From Rohdeia mirabilis (GTDB lineage Bacteria > Planctomycetota > UBA1135 > GCA-002686595): a stretch of 64,000 nt of DNA. The translations under genes were made by a program, and so were the position numbers. The notes below the pieces were generated by a model, which had not been told where the DNA came from, searched no databases, and saw only the letters and a list, made by a program, of their open reading frames with translations. The DNA lies in contig CP036290.1 in the NCBI GenBank assembly GCA_007750655.1, forward strand, positions 992,001 through 1,056,000, given 5' to 3'. Shown here in pieces: positions 28,098 to 37,688 of this stretch (within the stretch, counting starts at the first letter, position 1; the number at the start of each line of letters is the position of its first letter).

Positions 28098-29153
28098 GTG
28101 AACGACGACCCCGCTGCACCCGCCGATCCCGTGCTCGTCCGCGTCCTTCGAGGCGGGTTCCTCGAGTCCGTCCACCGCGGTGCGTTCGCGGTGGCCGACG
28201 CCGACGGTCGACTCGTCCACGCCCTCGGGGACACGGAGACTCCGGTCTTCGCCCGCAGCGCGATCAAGGCGCTCCAAGCGCTCCCCCTCGTCGAGAGTGG
28301 CGCGGCCGATCGCTTCGGGTTCGAGCCGCCGGACCTGGCGCTCTCGATCTCTTCGCACAACGCCGAGCCCCAGCACACCGAGCGGGCGGCCGCGATCCTC
28401 GAGCGCCTCGGGCTGGGGCCCCAGCACCTGCGTTGCGGAGCCCAGACGCCCGGCGATCCCGCCGCGCGCCGCGCCCTGGCCGCGTCCGGCGCGAAGCCCG
28501 GAGCGATCCACAACAACTGCTCGGGCAAGCACGCCGGTTTCCTCGCGCTCGGTGCGCATCTCGGGGCCGAGCCGGAGCACTACCTCGACCACGGCGGCGC
28601 GGTGCAGTCACTGGTGCGCGACGCGTTGGCCGCGATGTGCGGGCTCGATCCCGACGCCATCGAGCACGCGATCGACGGCTGCAGCGCGCCGACCTACCGC
28701 TTGTCCCTGTCCGCGATGGCGACGGCGTTCGCGCGGCTGGCGGATCCGTCGAGTCTCGTTCCCGAACGCGCGCGCGCCGCGGGTCGCCTGCTCGACGCGG
28801 CGGCCGCCCATCCGGCCCTCGTCGCCGGCGAGCACAAGCGACTCGACACCGCGTTGCTGCGCGCGACCGGCGGCCGCCTGTTCTGCAAGGTCGGCGCCGA
28901 GGCGGTCTACGTCGTGGCCGAGCGCGACAGCGGACACGCGCTGGCGATCAAGGTGGACGACGGCGGCTACCGCGGACTGTTCCCGCTCGTCGTCGGACTG
29001 TGCCGCGAACTGGGGTGGCTCGACGATCGCGCCGTCGATGCGTTGAGCGACTACGCGCCGGGTGCACTGCGCAACTGGGCGGGACTCGAAGTCGGTTCCG
29101 TCGAGGTCGCTGCTCTCGGATCGCCCGAACTTCGAAGGGACGTGGAAGCATGA
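28098..29153 (+). CDS. Type 3 (ReAV-like) L-asparaginase
   Basis: The 351-residue enzyme hydrolyses asparagine to aspartate and ammonia. It belongs to the Rhizobium etli ReAV family (PF06089). The catalytic tandem Ser-Lys pairs are visible: Ser54-Lys57 in RSAIKA, and Ser86 in SISSHN with Lys264 in CKVGAEA. The zinc ligands of ReAV correspond to Cys141 and Lys144 in NNCSGKHAG and Cys195 in DGCSAPT. The start is GTG at 28098. The stop overlaps the next gene as ATGA. Confidence 0.92.
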   Translation: MNDDPAAPADPVLVRVLRGGFLESVHRGAFAVADADGRLVHALGDTETPVFARSAIKALQALPLVESGAADRFGFEPPDLALSISSHNAEPQHTERAAAILERLGLGPQHLRCGAQTPGDPAARRALAASGAKPGAIHNNCSGKHAGFLALGAHLGAEPEHYLDHGGAVQSLVRDALAAMCGLDPDAIEHAIDGCSAPTYRLSLSAMATAFARLADPSSLVPERARAAGRLLDAAAAHPALVAGEHKRLDTALLRATGGRLFCKVGAEAVYVVAERDSGHALAIKVDDGGYRGLFPLVVGLCRELGWLDDRAVDALSDYAPGALRNWAGLEVGSVEVAALGSPELRRDVEA

Positions 29154-30040
29154 GCGACTCCGATCGACCGCGCCCGCTGCCGAGCCTCGCCGTCGCGTCC
29201 CACAAGGGCGACGCCGGGCGCGTGACGCTTCTCGCCGGGAGCGCCGGCGACGGCGGACGCGCGATGCCCGGATCGGCGGTGCTCGCGACGCGCGCGGCAC
29301 TGCGCGGCGGTGCGGGACTGGTCAGCACGATCACGCTCGACGACCGGGTCTGGGCCGCGATCGCCGCCGCCGCGCCGGAAGCGCTGCCGGTCGACGTGGA
29401 GGGCGGAGCGGGCACGGTCGAGCGTGTGGCCTACGAACTCGAACGGCGCGCGGACGATCGCGCGCGCGCGGTCGGGCCGGGCCTCGGCCGCGGCCAGGTC
29501 GTGCGCCCGCTCGTCGAAGCCTTCTTGCACGGCGGCGACGGACCGTTGGTGGTCGACGCCGACGGGCTCAACGCCTTCGCGGGCCGCCCGCAGGACCTGC
29601 GTCGCGGACGCGGCGCGCTCGTGATCACGCCGCACCCCGGCGAGGCCGCGCGACTGTTGGACGCGCGCGTCGGCGACTCCGAGGACGCTCGCATCGATGC
29701 CGCCCGCCGGCTGGCCGACAGCACGTGCTCGGTCTGCGTGCTCAAGGGCCATCGCACCGTGGTCGTCGACGGCGACGGCGTCTGGATCAACTCGACGGGG
29801 AACCCCGGCCTGGCGAGCGGTGGGACGGGCGACGTGCTGACGGGACTGTTGACGGCCTTCCTCGCCCAGGTGGGTGAGGCGTTCAGCGTCGGCGACGCGG
29901 TCCGCGCGGCGGTCTGGGTCCACGGACGTGCCGCCGACCTCGCCGTCGAAAGCACCGGAGTTCGGGCCCTGCTGGCGTCCGACGTCGTCGATCGACTCGG
30001 CGCGGCGGAGCGGGAGCTGGACGCCGGACGTGGAGCCTGA
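29150..30040 (+). CDS. nnrD: ADP/ATP-dependent NAD(P)H-hydrate dehydratase
   Basis: Repair enzyme that dehydrates damaged NAD(P)HX. The 296 residues show the ribokinase-like fold with GDAGRVTLLAGS, RGGAGLVS, VVDADGLNAF, ITPHPGEAARLL, and the catalytic GNPGLASGGTGDVLTG. The N-terminal NnrE epimerase domain found in bifunctional proteins is absent and no separate nnrE lies nearby. The start is the ATG of an ATGA overlap with the asparaginase gene. Confidence 0.92.
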   Translation: MSDSDRPRPLPSLAVASHKGDAGRVTLLAGSAGDGGRAMPGSAVLATRAALRGGAGLVSTITLDDRVWAAIAAAAPEALPVDVEGGAGTVERVAYELERRADDRARAVGPGLGRGQVVRPLVEAFLHGGDGPLVVDADGLNAFAGRPQDLRRGRGALVITPHPGEAARLLDARVGDSEDARIDAARRLADSTCSVCVLKGHRTVVVDGDGVWINSTGNPGLASGGTGDVLTGLLTAFLAQVGEAFSVGDAVRAAVWVHGRAADLAVESTGVRALLASDVVDRLGAAERELDAGRGA

Positions 30041-30041
30041 C

Positions 30042-33000
30042 GTGCGCGCACACGGGCTCGGACCGATGGTCGTTCGCGGTCCGTCCGCCTCGCTGCGGCG
30101 CGCTCGTGCGCGTTCCGCCGCGGCGTTCGTCGTCACGTCCCTGCTCGCCCTCGCGCCGGCGGCCGTCGCGCAGGATCCGAGCACCGCGTCGCGCGACGAT
30201 TCGATCGCACGCGAGTGGCGCGTGCGCGCGATCGCCCTCGATCCCGAGGGGGCGCGCGCGGACTGGCTCCGCGCGGCGGCCTCCGAACGCTGGACGGACC
30301 GCTTCGAAGCGTTGGACGGACTCCAGCGCTCGGCCGCCAGTGGTGTGCTCCAGGGCGCGCCGCGCGACGTCCGCGACGATGTGCGCGAACTGGCGCGGCG
30401 TGCCGTCACGGACGACCACCCGAATCTGGTCGGCCTCGGCGCGGCCTTGCTCGTCGCGCAGGGTGGTGCGGACGACGCGAGCCCGGCCGACGTCGAACGC
30501 CTGGTGACCAGCGTGTTGGCCGAGACGCGCGCACGGGCCGCCGAGTTGGTCGCGGCCCGCCGTCTCGACCCGGCGGCGCGCACGGCTTGGTTGCGAACCC
30601 TGAGCACCGATGCGGACCTCGAGGTACGGGAAGCGGCGCGGCGCGGGCTCGTGAACGTCCTTCTGGAGCAGGGCGACGGCGAAGAGGCCGTCGCCGGGAC
30701 CGTGGACGTCCTGCTCGAGTCCGTCGCCGCGGTCCACGCGCGTCTGGGCGAGGACGCGGCGGTGCGGATACTCGCGCCGCTGGAGGGCGTTCCAGCGGAC
30801 ACGGCCAAGGTGCTGAACGACCTCGCGAGCGCGTTCGCCGGCCCGCGCGCTCCGTTCGAACGGCAGCGCGTCGCCGCGCTCGCGCGCGTGGCCGCCGCGG
30901 CCGCCGGAGCTCCGCTGCGACCCGACGAACTCGTCGACCTGTGGTGCGCGTCCCCGGTCTGGTCGCCCGCGCGCGACGCGCTGTTCACCGCCGCGGCGGC
31001 GCGGCTCGGCGACGTGGCCGTCCACGAGTTGATGGCGGGCGCCGAACTGGCGCTCGAAGTCTTCGCGCGCGACGAGCCGCACGCGGATCGCCTGGACGAG
31101 CGCACGGCGCAGCGCCGCGACGACCTGCGCGCACTCCTGGCCAGCGAACCGGAAGCCGACCACTATCCGTTCGCCAGCGTTCTGCTGCGCGCGGCGCTCG
31201 CAGCCGGTGGCCCCGGACCGTTCATCGACGAGTTGATCGGTGCCGGAGACGCGCTCCTGGCCCAGACCCTGCGCGTTCTCGGTCCGGCGCTCGTCGCCGC
31301 GTGGACTCCCGAACGGGTGCAGCGCATGGCCGAGCACGCGCGCCGTGCGGATCTCGTGCGCGAACTGGAGGAGGTCTGGGTGCTCGCCGCGCGCGACGGC
31401 GACGACGTGGCGGCCGACGAACTGGCGCGTCGGCTCGGGTCCGAGTCCGATCCGGAGCGCCGACGCGAGCTCTTCCGGGCGCTCGGGCGCCTGCCCGACC
31501 CGTCCGGCGTCGCACCCGAGCTCGGACGCATCTTCAACGCGCTCGACCAGGACACCGCGCTCGAGGTCGTCGCCTTCCTGCCGCGCGCCGCCCTCGATGC
31601 GGCGACGCGCGATCGACTCGTGGACCTCGGGCGTCGCCGTCCGGATCGCCGCGGTTCGATCGCGCGCGTCCTGCGCGCCGCGCCGAGCGACGAGGAGACG
31701 CTGTTCCAGGTCGAGCGGTGGGTCGTCGAAGTCCTGGCCGAGCTCGAGGACGCCTCCGGGCTCGACGCGCGCCGTGCGTTCGATCGCGCGTCGGAACTGA
31801 TTCCGGCCCTCGGTGCGATCGGTGGGGCGGACGCGACGCCGACCCTGGTCACGGCGCTCGAGTGGAGCGTCGGTCGCGACCCGCGCATCGGGCGCATCGC
31901 CGCGCGCGCGCTCGGTGCGGATCCGCTGGGACGGGCTGCGTTGCGCGAACGCCTGTCGTCGCCGCTCGACCGCGAGGTACGCACCGAAGTGGCGCTGGCG
32001 CTCGTCGGGCCGGACGTTCCGCGGGCCGAGTTCGAGGGCGATGTGCAGCGGCTCGTGGAGCTGCTCGTGGCCGACGGGACGGACGGGCGCATCGACGACG
32101 GAACGCGCCGTGTCGTCGCGCTCGCCCGCGTCGACACGGCCGCGGCGATCGAGGCCCTGCTCGCGTTCGCCGCCGATCCCGAGGCGCCGATCAGCCTGGG
32201 GACGAGCGCGATCGACGCCCTGGCGAGTTCGAGCGTCGACCCCGGCCGCGTCGCGGAACTCGCGCGCGACATGCGCGACTTCGACCGCCGACGCTCCGCA
32301 CTGCGCGCACTCGAGACGCTCGGGGCCGGCGATCTCCTGCGCGTCTTCACCGACGACTGGAACGAACTCGAGGGAGCGGCGCGCTCCGGACTGGTCGAGG
32401 TCTGGGGCGACGGGTCGTGGCCGCGGCGCGTCCTCGGGCTCGACCTCGAACTTCCCGGTCAGCCGGAGGAACTCGCGGTCGTGACGGGCGAGTTGGCGGC
32501 CGCGACCGCGCGTCTCGGCGTCGCCGCCGAGGGGTGGGAGGCACACGTCCTGGACCGCGCGCTCGCGGAAGCCGCGGACAACCTGCGCGCGCGTTTCGCC
32601 GGCGACGGCCTCTCCGATCCGGCCTTCCGCTACTGGTCCGAACTCGAGCTGTTCGACGTCGCGGCGCGCACTGGCCTGGCCGAGGCGCTCCTCGACGGGA
32701 GCGGTCCCTGGGAGCGGCTCGACGCGCGGCTGTTGGTCGAACTGTCCCAGCGGGCCCTGCGTGCCGGCGAGATCGAGCCCGCGCTGCGCCTGGGTCGAGC
32801 GGCACTGGTCGCGGCGCTCGGCGAGGGCCCAGGGTCCCAGGGCGTCGCGATCCGTGCGACCGAACTGGCGGCCGACGCGTCCTGGCGGGCCGAGCGGTAC
32901 GCGTCCGCCGCGGCGCTCTACTCCGCTCTCGTGGACCCCTTCGTCGAGCGGCCGATCGGACGCGGTCAGGGCCAACCGACGCCGCTGTCGGGCGGGAGCG

Positions 33001-33200
33001 ATCGCGTCCGTGCGGAGCTCGCGCGGCGCGTGGCCTGGAGCCGTGCCCTCGAGGCGGCGGGGCGAGGCGATGGCGACCTCGCACGCGTCCAGCTCGAGCG
33101 CGCGGAGCGGCTCGCGCGAGCGGACCCCCGTGCCGTCGAGCGCCACGCCGAGGTGGTGGGGGCCGTCCGCGCGCGACTCTCCGGCGACGGCGGTCGGTGA
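30042..33200 (+). CDS. Large exported HEAT/TPR-like protein
   Basis: About 1052 residues, almost all helical. A signal peptide (core FVVTSLLALAPAAVA) precedes the mature start near AQDPSTA. HEAT-like stretches follow, for example DLEVREAARRGLVNVLLEQ. The C-terminus, around LRLGRAALVAALGEG, looks TPR-like. It has no recognisable catalytic motif. GTG at 30042 has a GGAG site six bases upstream and is preferred; ATG at 30066 also keeps the signal peptide. It starts two bases after nnrD and is probably in its operon. Function unknown, likely scaffolding outside the cytoplasm. Confidence 0.7.
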   Translation: MRAHGLGPMVVRGPSASLRRARARSAAAFVVTSLLALAPAAVAQDPSTASRDDSIAREWRVRAIALDPEGARADWLRAAASERWTDRFEALDGLQRSAASGVLQGAPRDVRDDVRELARRAVTDDHPNLVGLGAALLVAQGGADDASPADVERLVTSVLAETRARAAELVAARRLDPAARTAWLRTLSTDADLEVREAARRGLVNVLLEQGDGEEAVAGTVDVLLESVAAVHARLGEDAAVRILAPLEGVPADTAKVLNDLASAFAGPRAPFERQRVAALARVAAAAAGAPLRPDELVDLWCASPVWSPARDALFTAAAARLGDVAVHELMAGAELALEVFARDEPHADRLDERTAQRRDDLRALLASEPEADHYPFASVLLRAALAAGGPGPFIDELIGAGDALLAQTLRVLGPALVAAWTPERVQRMAEHARRADLVRELEEVWVLAARDGDDVAADELARRLGSESDPERRRELFRALGRLPDPSGVAPELGRIFNALDQDTALEVVAFLPRAALDAATRDRLVDLGRRRPDRRGSIARVLRAAPSDEETLFQVERWVVEVLAELEDASGLDARRAFDRASELIPALGAIGGADATPTLVTALEWSVGRDPRIGRIAARALGADPLGRAALRERLSSPLDREVRTEVALALVGPDVPRAEFEGDVQRLVELLVADGTDGRIDDGTRRVVALARVDTAAAIEALLAFAADPEAPISLGTSAIDALASSSVDPGRVAELARDMRDFDRRRSALRALETLGAGDLLRVFTDDWNELEGAARSGLVEVWGDGSWPRRVLGLDLELPGQPEELAVVTGELAAATARLGVAAEGWEAHVLDRALAEAADNLRARFAGDGLSDPAFRYWSELELFDVAARTGLAEALLDGSGPWERLDARLLVELSQRALRAGEIEPALRLGRAALVAALGEGPGSQGVAIRATELAADASWRAERYASAAALYSALVDPFVERPIGRGQGQPTPLSGGSDRVRAELARRVAWSRALEAAGRGDGDLARVQLERAERLARADPRAVERHAEVVGAVRARLSGDGGR

Positions 33201-33268
33201 GTGCCGACGCGGGCCCGGCGAGGAGTTGGTCGCGGCGCTCGGTCCTGTAGACGTAGACTGAGCGCGCC

Positions 33269-34084
33269 ATGGCCACCAAGACGAACGCACGCCACATCGA
33301 CCGCCCCGAAAACGCCCGCGCCGTACTCGACGACGACATCGGTTTCGTCGCGCTCGTCGATCGCATGGAGCAGGACGCCGCGCTCAAGGTCGTCAACGCC
33401 GCGCGCATCTCCTACAGCAAGAAGAAGGCGGGTTTCGACGATCGCGACAGCAAGCTCGCGCGCTTCCTGTGGGACCACGGCCACACGTCGCCGTACCGCC
33501 ACTCGTTCTTCACGTTCCACTTCAAGGCGCCGCTGTTCGTCTTCCGTCAGGCCTTCAAGTACCAGGTGGGTTCGACCTGGCGCGAGTACGAGGTCGACGG
33601 GCACACGGTCAGCCTCGACGTGTTCGACGTGCTCTTCGACACGGACAAGGGCTGTAGTTGGAACGAGATCAGCGGACGCTACGTCGAGTGGACGCCCGAG
33701 TTCTACGTGCCGAACCGCCTGCGCGCGAACCCCTCGCACGGCAACAAGCAGGCGTCGCTCGAGCTCGGTGACGACTTCGACCACGAGGCCGAGCACGCGG
33801 CGATGGTGGCGGAGTGCGAGCGCGCCTTCGACGAGTACCGCGCGCGCTTGGAACGCGGCGTGGCGAAGGAGATCGCGCGCATGTTCCTGCCGCAGAGCAT
33901 CTACTCGCAGGCCTACTGGACGGTGTCGCTACAGGGCGTCATCCACTTCCTGTCGCAGCGCCTCCACCCCGACGCTCAGTTCGAGATCCGGCGCTACGCC
34001 GAGGGCATCTTCGACCTGATGGCCGACGTTCTGGACCAGGTCGGCGTCGACCGCGAGAGCCTGATCGCCGCCGGCGCGCACTGA
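33269..34084 (+). CDS. thyX: Flavin-dependent thymidylate synthase (ThyX), divergent
   Basis: The 271-residue protein matches ThyX end to end: RHSFFTFHF near 77, YSQAYWTV near 211, and FLSQRLHPDAQFEIRRYAEG near 229. ThyX makes dTMP from dUMP using FAD and methylenetetrahydrofolate. The usual RHRx7S signature is not intact: after VFRQAF the RHR position is KYQ (97-99), and about 27 inserted residues separate it from WNEISGRY (131-138), which keeps the Glu, Ser and Arg of the dUMP site. The FAD-side WTVNARS motif reads WTVSLQG. The start is ATG at 33269. Activity therefore needs confirmation. Confidence 0.88.
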   Translation: MATKTNARHIDRPENARAVLDDDIGFVALVDRMEQDAALKVVNAARISYSKKKAGFDDRDSKLARFLWDHGHTSPYRHSFFTFHFKAPLFVFRQAFKYQVGSTWREYEVDGHTVSLDVFDVLFDTDKGCSWNEISGRYVEWTPEFYVPNRLRANPSHGNKQASLELGDDFDHEAEHAAMVAECERAFDEYRARLERGVAKEIARMFLPQSIYSQAYWTVSLQGVIHFLSQRLHPDAQFEIRRYAEGIFDLMADVLDQVGVDRESLIAAGAH

Positions 34085-34178
34085 GCGACGCCCACCCGAT
34101 CGTCGCCCTGCGGACGAACCGCCGCGCGCCACACCCGTTGGCCGGTCGACGCCCGTCCGACCCCGTTCCCCGACCGCC

Positions 34179-35138
34179 ATGCATCCGATCGCGACCACGT
34201 TCGTCTCCGCCGCACTGCTTCTCGGCTTGACCGCTGGTCCGACCGTGTTCGCCGTCGACGCGGACCAGGATCCGGCGCCGCCCACGGCCGTGCCCGCCCA
34301 GGACGAAGCTCCGACCGGTGCCCTGGCGCAACTGCTCGCGACGTTGTCGGAGGAGGGGGTGGACCTCGACCTCGACGGAGGCCTGGTCTCGATCGAGGCG
34401 GCGGTCGGCGTGCGCAGCCAGTTGGTCGAGTACCTGCTCGTCGGCCCCGGTGGCGCGACGCACGAGTCGCTCCTGTACACCCGCGTGACGCCGAGCCTGC
34501 TGAACGCGGGACTGCTGGCCCTCGGCGCCAACCCCGGCCGCAACGCGCGCTGGGTCGAAGTGGAGCCCGAACCGCCGCTGGGCGAAGCCGAGGGCGGATC
34601 CGAGGCCGAAGCCGGTGACGACGGCGAAGCTGCCGACGCGCCGCTCGCGGACCGTCCGCGCTTCCGCATCGTTCCTCCGCACGGCGACGGCTTCTACCTC
34701 TACACCGCGTGGCGCGAGGAGGACGAGGTCTTCTTCTTCCGCGTCGAGGACCTCGTCGCGAACCTCGAGACGGGCCGCGCGATGCAGCGCGCGCCGTTCG
34801 TCTTCCTCGGCTCGCGCATGGCGACGATCGCGGGGATGGTGCGCCCGCTCGAGCGCGACGAGGAGGAACGCCCGGCCGACGACGAGATGCTCTTCATCGC
34901 CGACTACGAGCGCAACCTGATCAACCTCGTCTACTTCCGCGAGGGCAACACGCTGCTGACCGCCAGCCACGGCGAAGGCACGCGCGAGGACGTCTGGGCC
35001 GCCAACATCTGGAACCTGCCGGACACCGACCAACCGCTGCGCCTGATCTTCTCGCGCGAGAAACTCGAGCGCGTGCCCGAGGGGCTGGTCGACGGACTGC
35101 CGCTCGTCGTGCGTCCGGACGAGCCGGCGCGCTGGTAG
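34179..35138 (+). CDS. Exported YdjY-like hypothetical protein
   Basis: A 319-residue protein with a signal peptide ending near GPTVFA and an Ala/Pro-rich linker. A domain then begins LVEYLLVGPGGATHESLLYT and LNAGLLALGANPG, resembling YdjY domains of exported proteins. An acidic insertion (about 130-150) splits the domain. The function is unknown. It starts 94 bp after thyX. Confidence 0.7.
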   Translation: MHPIATTFVSAALLLGLTAGPTVFAVDADQDPAPPTAVPAQDEAPTGALAQLLATLSEEGVDLDLDGGLVSIEAAVGVRSQLVEYLLVGPGGATHESLLYTRVTPSLLNAGLLALGANPGRNARWVEVEPEPPLGEAEGGSEAEAGDDGEAADAPLADRPRFRIVPPHGDGFYLYTAWREEDEVFFFRVEDLVANLETGRAMQRAPFVFLGSRMATIAGMVRPLERDEEERPADDEMLFIADYERNLINLVYFREGNTLLTASHGEGTREDVWAANIWNLPDTDQPLRLIFSREKLERVPEGLVDGLPLVVRPDEPARW

Positions 35139-35148
35139 GCGCGGCCGC

Positions 35149-37485
35149 TCAGCGCGGCAGGCCGGCCCGGTAGCGACGCACGAAGTTCGTGACGAAGTTG
35201 AACACGCACGTCTCCGGCACCTCCTCCGCCGCCTTGGACTTCGAGCGCCAGTAGCTCTCGCCCTCGATCTCGCGCCAGCGGTCGAACTCGAGCCCCATGT
35301 GGTTGAGCGCGTAGTGCTGGAAGTCGTCCGCGTCCTTCAGACCGGGCATCCACTCGAAGCCGTGGATGTAGAAGTGGTTCGCGGAGTCGAGCACCATCCC
35401 GTGGCCCGCCTCGAACCAGGCGACCACGTTGCCGTTGCCGTAGGTCTGGGCCGCCGCGGGACTGTCGATCAGCACCTCGGCCACTTCGGGGCGGTCGACC
35501 GTGATCAGCTGCGAACCCTCGAGGTGGAAGTAGGGGCGCACGTCCTTCGGGAACACGCCGGGTAGGAAGCGACTCTGCGGATCGACGGGGAAGATGGGGA
35601 TCGATCCGACCACCTCCTCGCCCGCGCTCTCGTCGTGGGAGATGACGCCGGGATAGACGGCCTTCACCGTGTTCGTGAGGCTCCAGCACGAGGCGAACAT
35701 GTGCCCGCCGGTGCGCACGAACCACGCCAGACGGTCCACGTCGTCGCCAGCCACCTCGCCGGTGCAGTTCGCGAAGAACGCGCTGAACGGGTGGAGTTCG
35801 GCCCGCTGGAGTGCGCTGGCGTTCGTGAGGCGGTAGGGGATCTCGATCCCGTCGAGCAGGTCCTGGATGTGGTCGTACTGGCCTTCGAGCGCGAGCACGT
35901 CGAACGACTCGTAGAGCCGGCGGTAGTCGGACGCCGTCGGCGGGCGCCCCAGATCGGAGTAGCCGTACTTCTGCTTCTCCTCCTCGGTGTCGGCGGGGTG
36001 GCGGAACACGAAGCGCTCGCGGTTCTCCTCCCACCACGCGGTCCAGGCGGCCTGCTTGTCGGGCACGTCGCCGCGGCGCGCGAGGCGCTTCAAGCCTTCG
36101 TAGGCCGTGCGCTTGACCGAGTGGTCGCGGTCCCCGAGCAGCTCGATCAAGGGCTCCATCGCCTCGGCGCGGTACAGCCAGCCGTAGCCCGCGGCCGCCG
36201 CCCCACGCAGCTTCCAGTCGCGCGCGCCGGTGAGCGTCGCGAGGGCCTGCGCCGCGCCGTCGACGTTGAGCTTGCCGAGCGAGACCGCCGCACAGACCGC
36301 GACCGTCCACTCGTCGTCCTCGAGCGCCGTCGTCAGGGGTACGAGCGCCGCGTCGAGACCCCGCCGTCCGAGTTGCACGCACAACTCCTCGCGCACCGTC
36401 GGATCGCCCTCGTTGCCGAGGCGGGCGGACACGGCCTGGACCCAGGTCGCGTCGTCGAACCCGCGCCCGAGCGCCTTGGCGGCGCGGATGCGATTGCGCG
36501 GCGCGCCGGACTCGAGCAGCGCGGTGACGACCTTCAGGTCCTCCTCCTCGCCGAGGCGCTCGAGCACGCGCAGCCCCGCGCCGCGCGTCTCGGGCCCACC
36601 GCCCCCCGCGGCGCGACGCGCGAGCTCGAGCACGTGTTCGCGCGCCCCCGCGAGCTTCGACGACTCGAGCTCGGACGTGTCCATCCGCTGCAGGACCATC
36701 CACGCCAGGTCGGCACCGCGCCGGGGATCGAGCCCGCTCGTGACCAACCCCAGGTTGTGCGCGCTGTCGGTCAGGTCGAGCGCGGCCGCCATGGCTCTGA
36801 GTGCGCGCAGCGACACCACGTCCACCGCGTTCGGGTCGAGCGCGAGACCCTGGACGATCGCCACGTTCTTCTCCGACGGGGCGGCGGCCACGGTGTCGAG
36901 TCCGCCGCACAGTGCGACCAGTCCGTTCTTCTCGTTGCGGTGCAGGGCGATCAGCGCTCCGAGGCCCGAACCGTCGCGCGCCCCCGCGACCGCAGCCCGC
37001 CCGGCCCAGTGCGCCACGCGCGGATCGTCGCTGGTCGCGAGGTCGTCGAGCTTCTTGATCTCGAACGCGACCTCGGCCAGTTCGCCGACGAACGTCAGGG
37101 CCTGGAGCGCGTTCACCGGTTCCTTGCCCTTCGCCTTCTTGACCAGCTCGTCGACCGCCTCCTGGGCGTCGAGCACGGCCAGCGCGTCGCACGCCGCGCG
37201 CCGCACGCGCGTGATCGGAACCTCGGTCGCCGTGCGCAGGAGGGCCTTCTGCGCTTCGGGGTCGGCGAGTTCCCCGAGCGCGGCCGCCGCCCGTTCGACC
37301 ACTTCCCAGTCGGAGTCGTCGAGCGCCTTGGTCAAGAGCGCCACCGCGTCCTCGGGCTTCTGCTCGCGCACCGCGGCGACCGCCGCCAACCGCTCCTTCG
37401 CCTCCTTGGACCGCAGCTGCTTGGCGAGGTCGTCGGTCCCGAGGAACGCGGCGAGGAGGAGGGCGGTGGCGAGCGTGGTCTTCAT
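35149..37485 (-). CDS. HEAT-repeat exoprotein with C-terminal amidotransferase-like domain
   Basis: About 778 residues. The N-terminal signal-like segment is MKTTLATALLLAAFLG. A long array of HEAT repeats (about 20-470) follows, then AAWTAWWEENRERF near 480, which matches the WxxWW motif of the two paralogues at 16-18 kb. The last 280 residues are globular, with LGRPPTASDYRRLYESFDVL, LAWFVRTGGHMFASC and an HGMVLDSANHFYIHG segment, resembling DUF4159/glutamine-amidotransferase-like exoproteins. No catalytic triad is certain. The start is ATG at 37485; the 29-residue longer reading is Arg-rich. It is divergent from the photolyase genes. Confidence 0.78.
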   Translation of the reverse strand: MKTTLATALLLAAFLGTDDLAKQLRSKEAKERLAAVAAVREQKPEDAVALLTKALDDSDWEVVERAAAALGELADPEAQKALLRTATEVPITRVRRAACDALAVLDAQEAVDELVKKAKGKEPVNALQALTFVGELAEVAFEIKKLDDLATSDDPRVAHWAGRAAVAGARDGSGLGALIALHRNEKNGLVALCGGLDTVAAAPSEKNVAIVQGLALDPNAVDVVSLRALRAMAAALDLTDSAHNLGLVTSGLDPRRGADLAWMVLQRMDTSELESSKLAGAREHVLELARRAAGGGGPETRGAGLRVLERLGEEEDLKVVTALLESGAPRNRIRAAKALGRGFDDATWVQAVSARLGNEGDPTVREELCVQLGRRGLDAALVPLTTALEDDEWTVAVCAAVSLGKLNVDGAAQALATLTGARDWKLRGAAAAGYGWLYRAEAMEPLIELLGDRDHSVKRTAYEGLKRLARRGDVPDKQAAWTAWWEENRERFVFRHPADTEEEKQKYGYSDLGRPPTASDYRRLYESFDVLALEGQYDHIQDLLDGIEIPYRLTNASALQRAELHPFSAFFANCTGEVAGDDVDRLAWFVRTGGHMFASCWSLTNTVKAVYPGVISHDESAGEEVVGSIPIFPVDPQSRFLPGVFPKDVRPYFHLEGSQLITVDRPEVAEVLIDSPAAAQTYGNGNVVAWFEAGHGMVLDSANHFYIHGFEWMPGLKDADDFQHYALNHMGLEFDRWREIEGESYWRSKSKAAEEVPETCVFNFVTNFVRRYRAGLPR

Positions 37486-37688
37486 GGGTTCGGGCGCGGG
37501 TGCTGGATCGGTACCGCGGCACGGGCGAAGGTAACGGGCGCGGTGCTCCCGACCGCCCCGGCTTCCCCGCATCCGATGCTGCGTGCGACCCGAAACCCTC
37601 GGTTCGCGTCACCGGCCGCCCGAACGACGCGCCCGTCCGCCCGAGTACCCGCCCCGATCACCTCCACTTCTCGCGCTGGCGTCCAACC

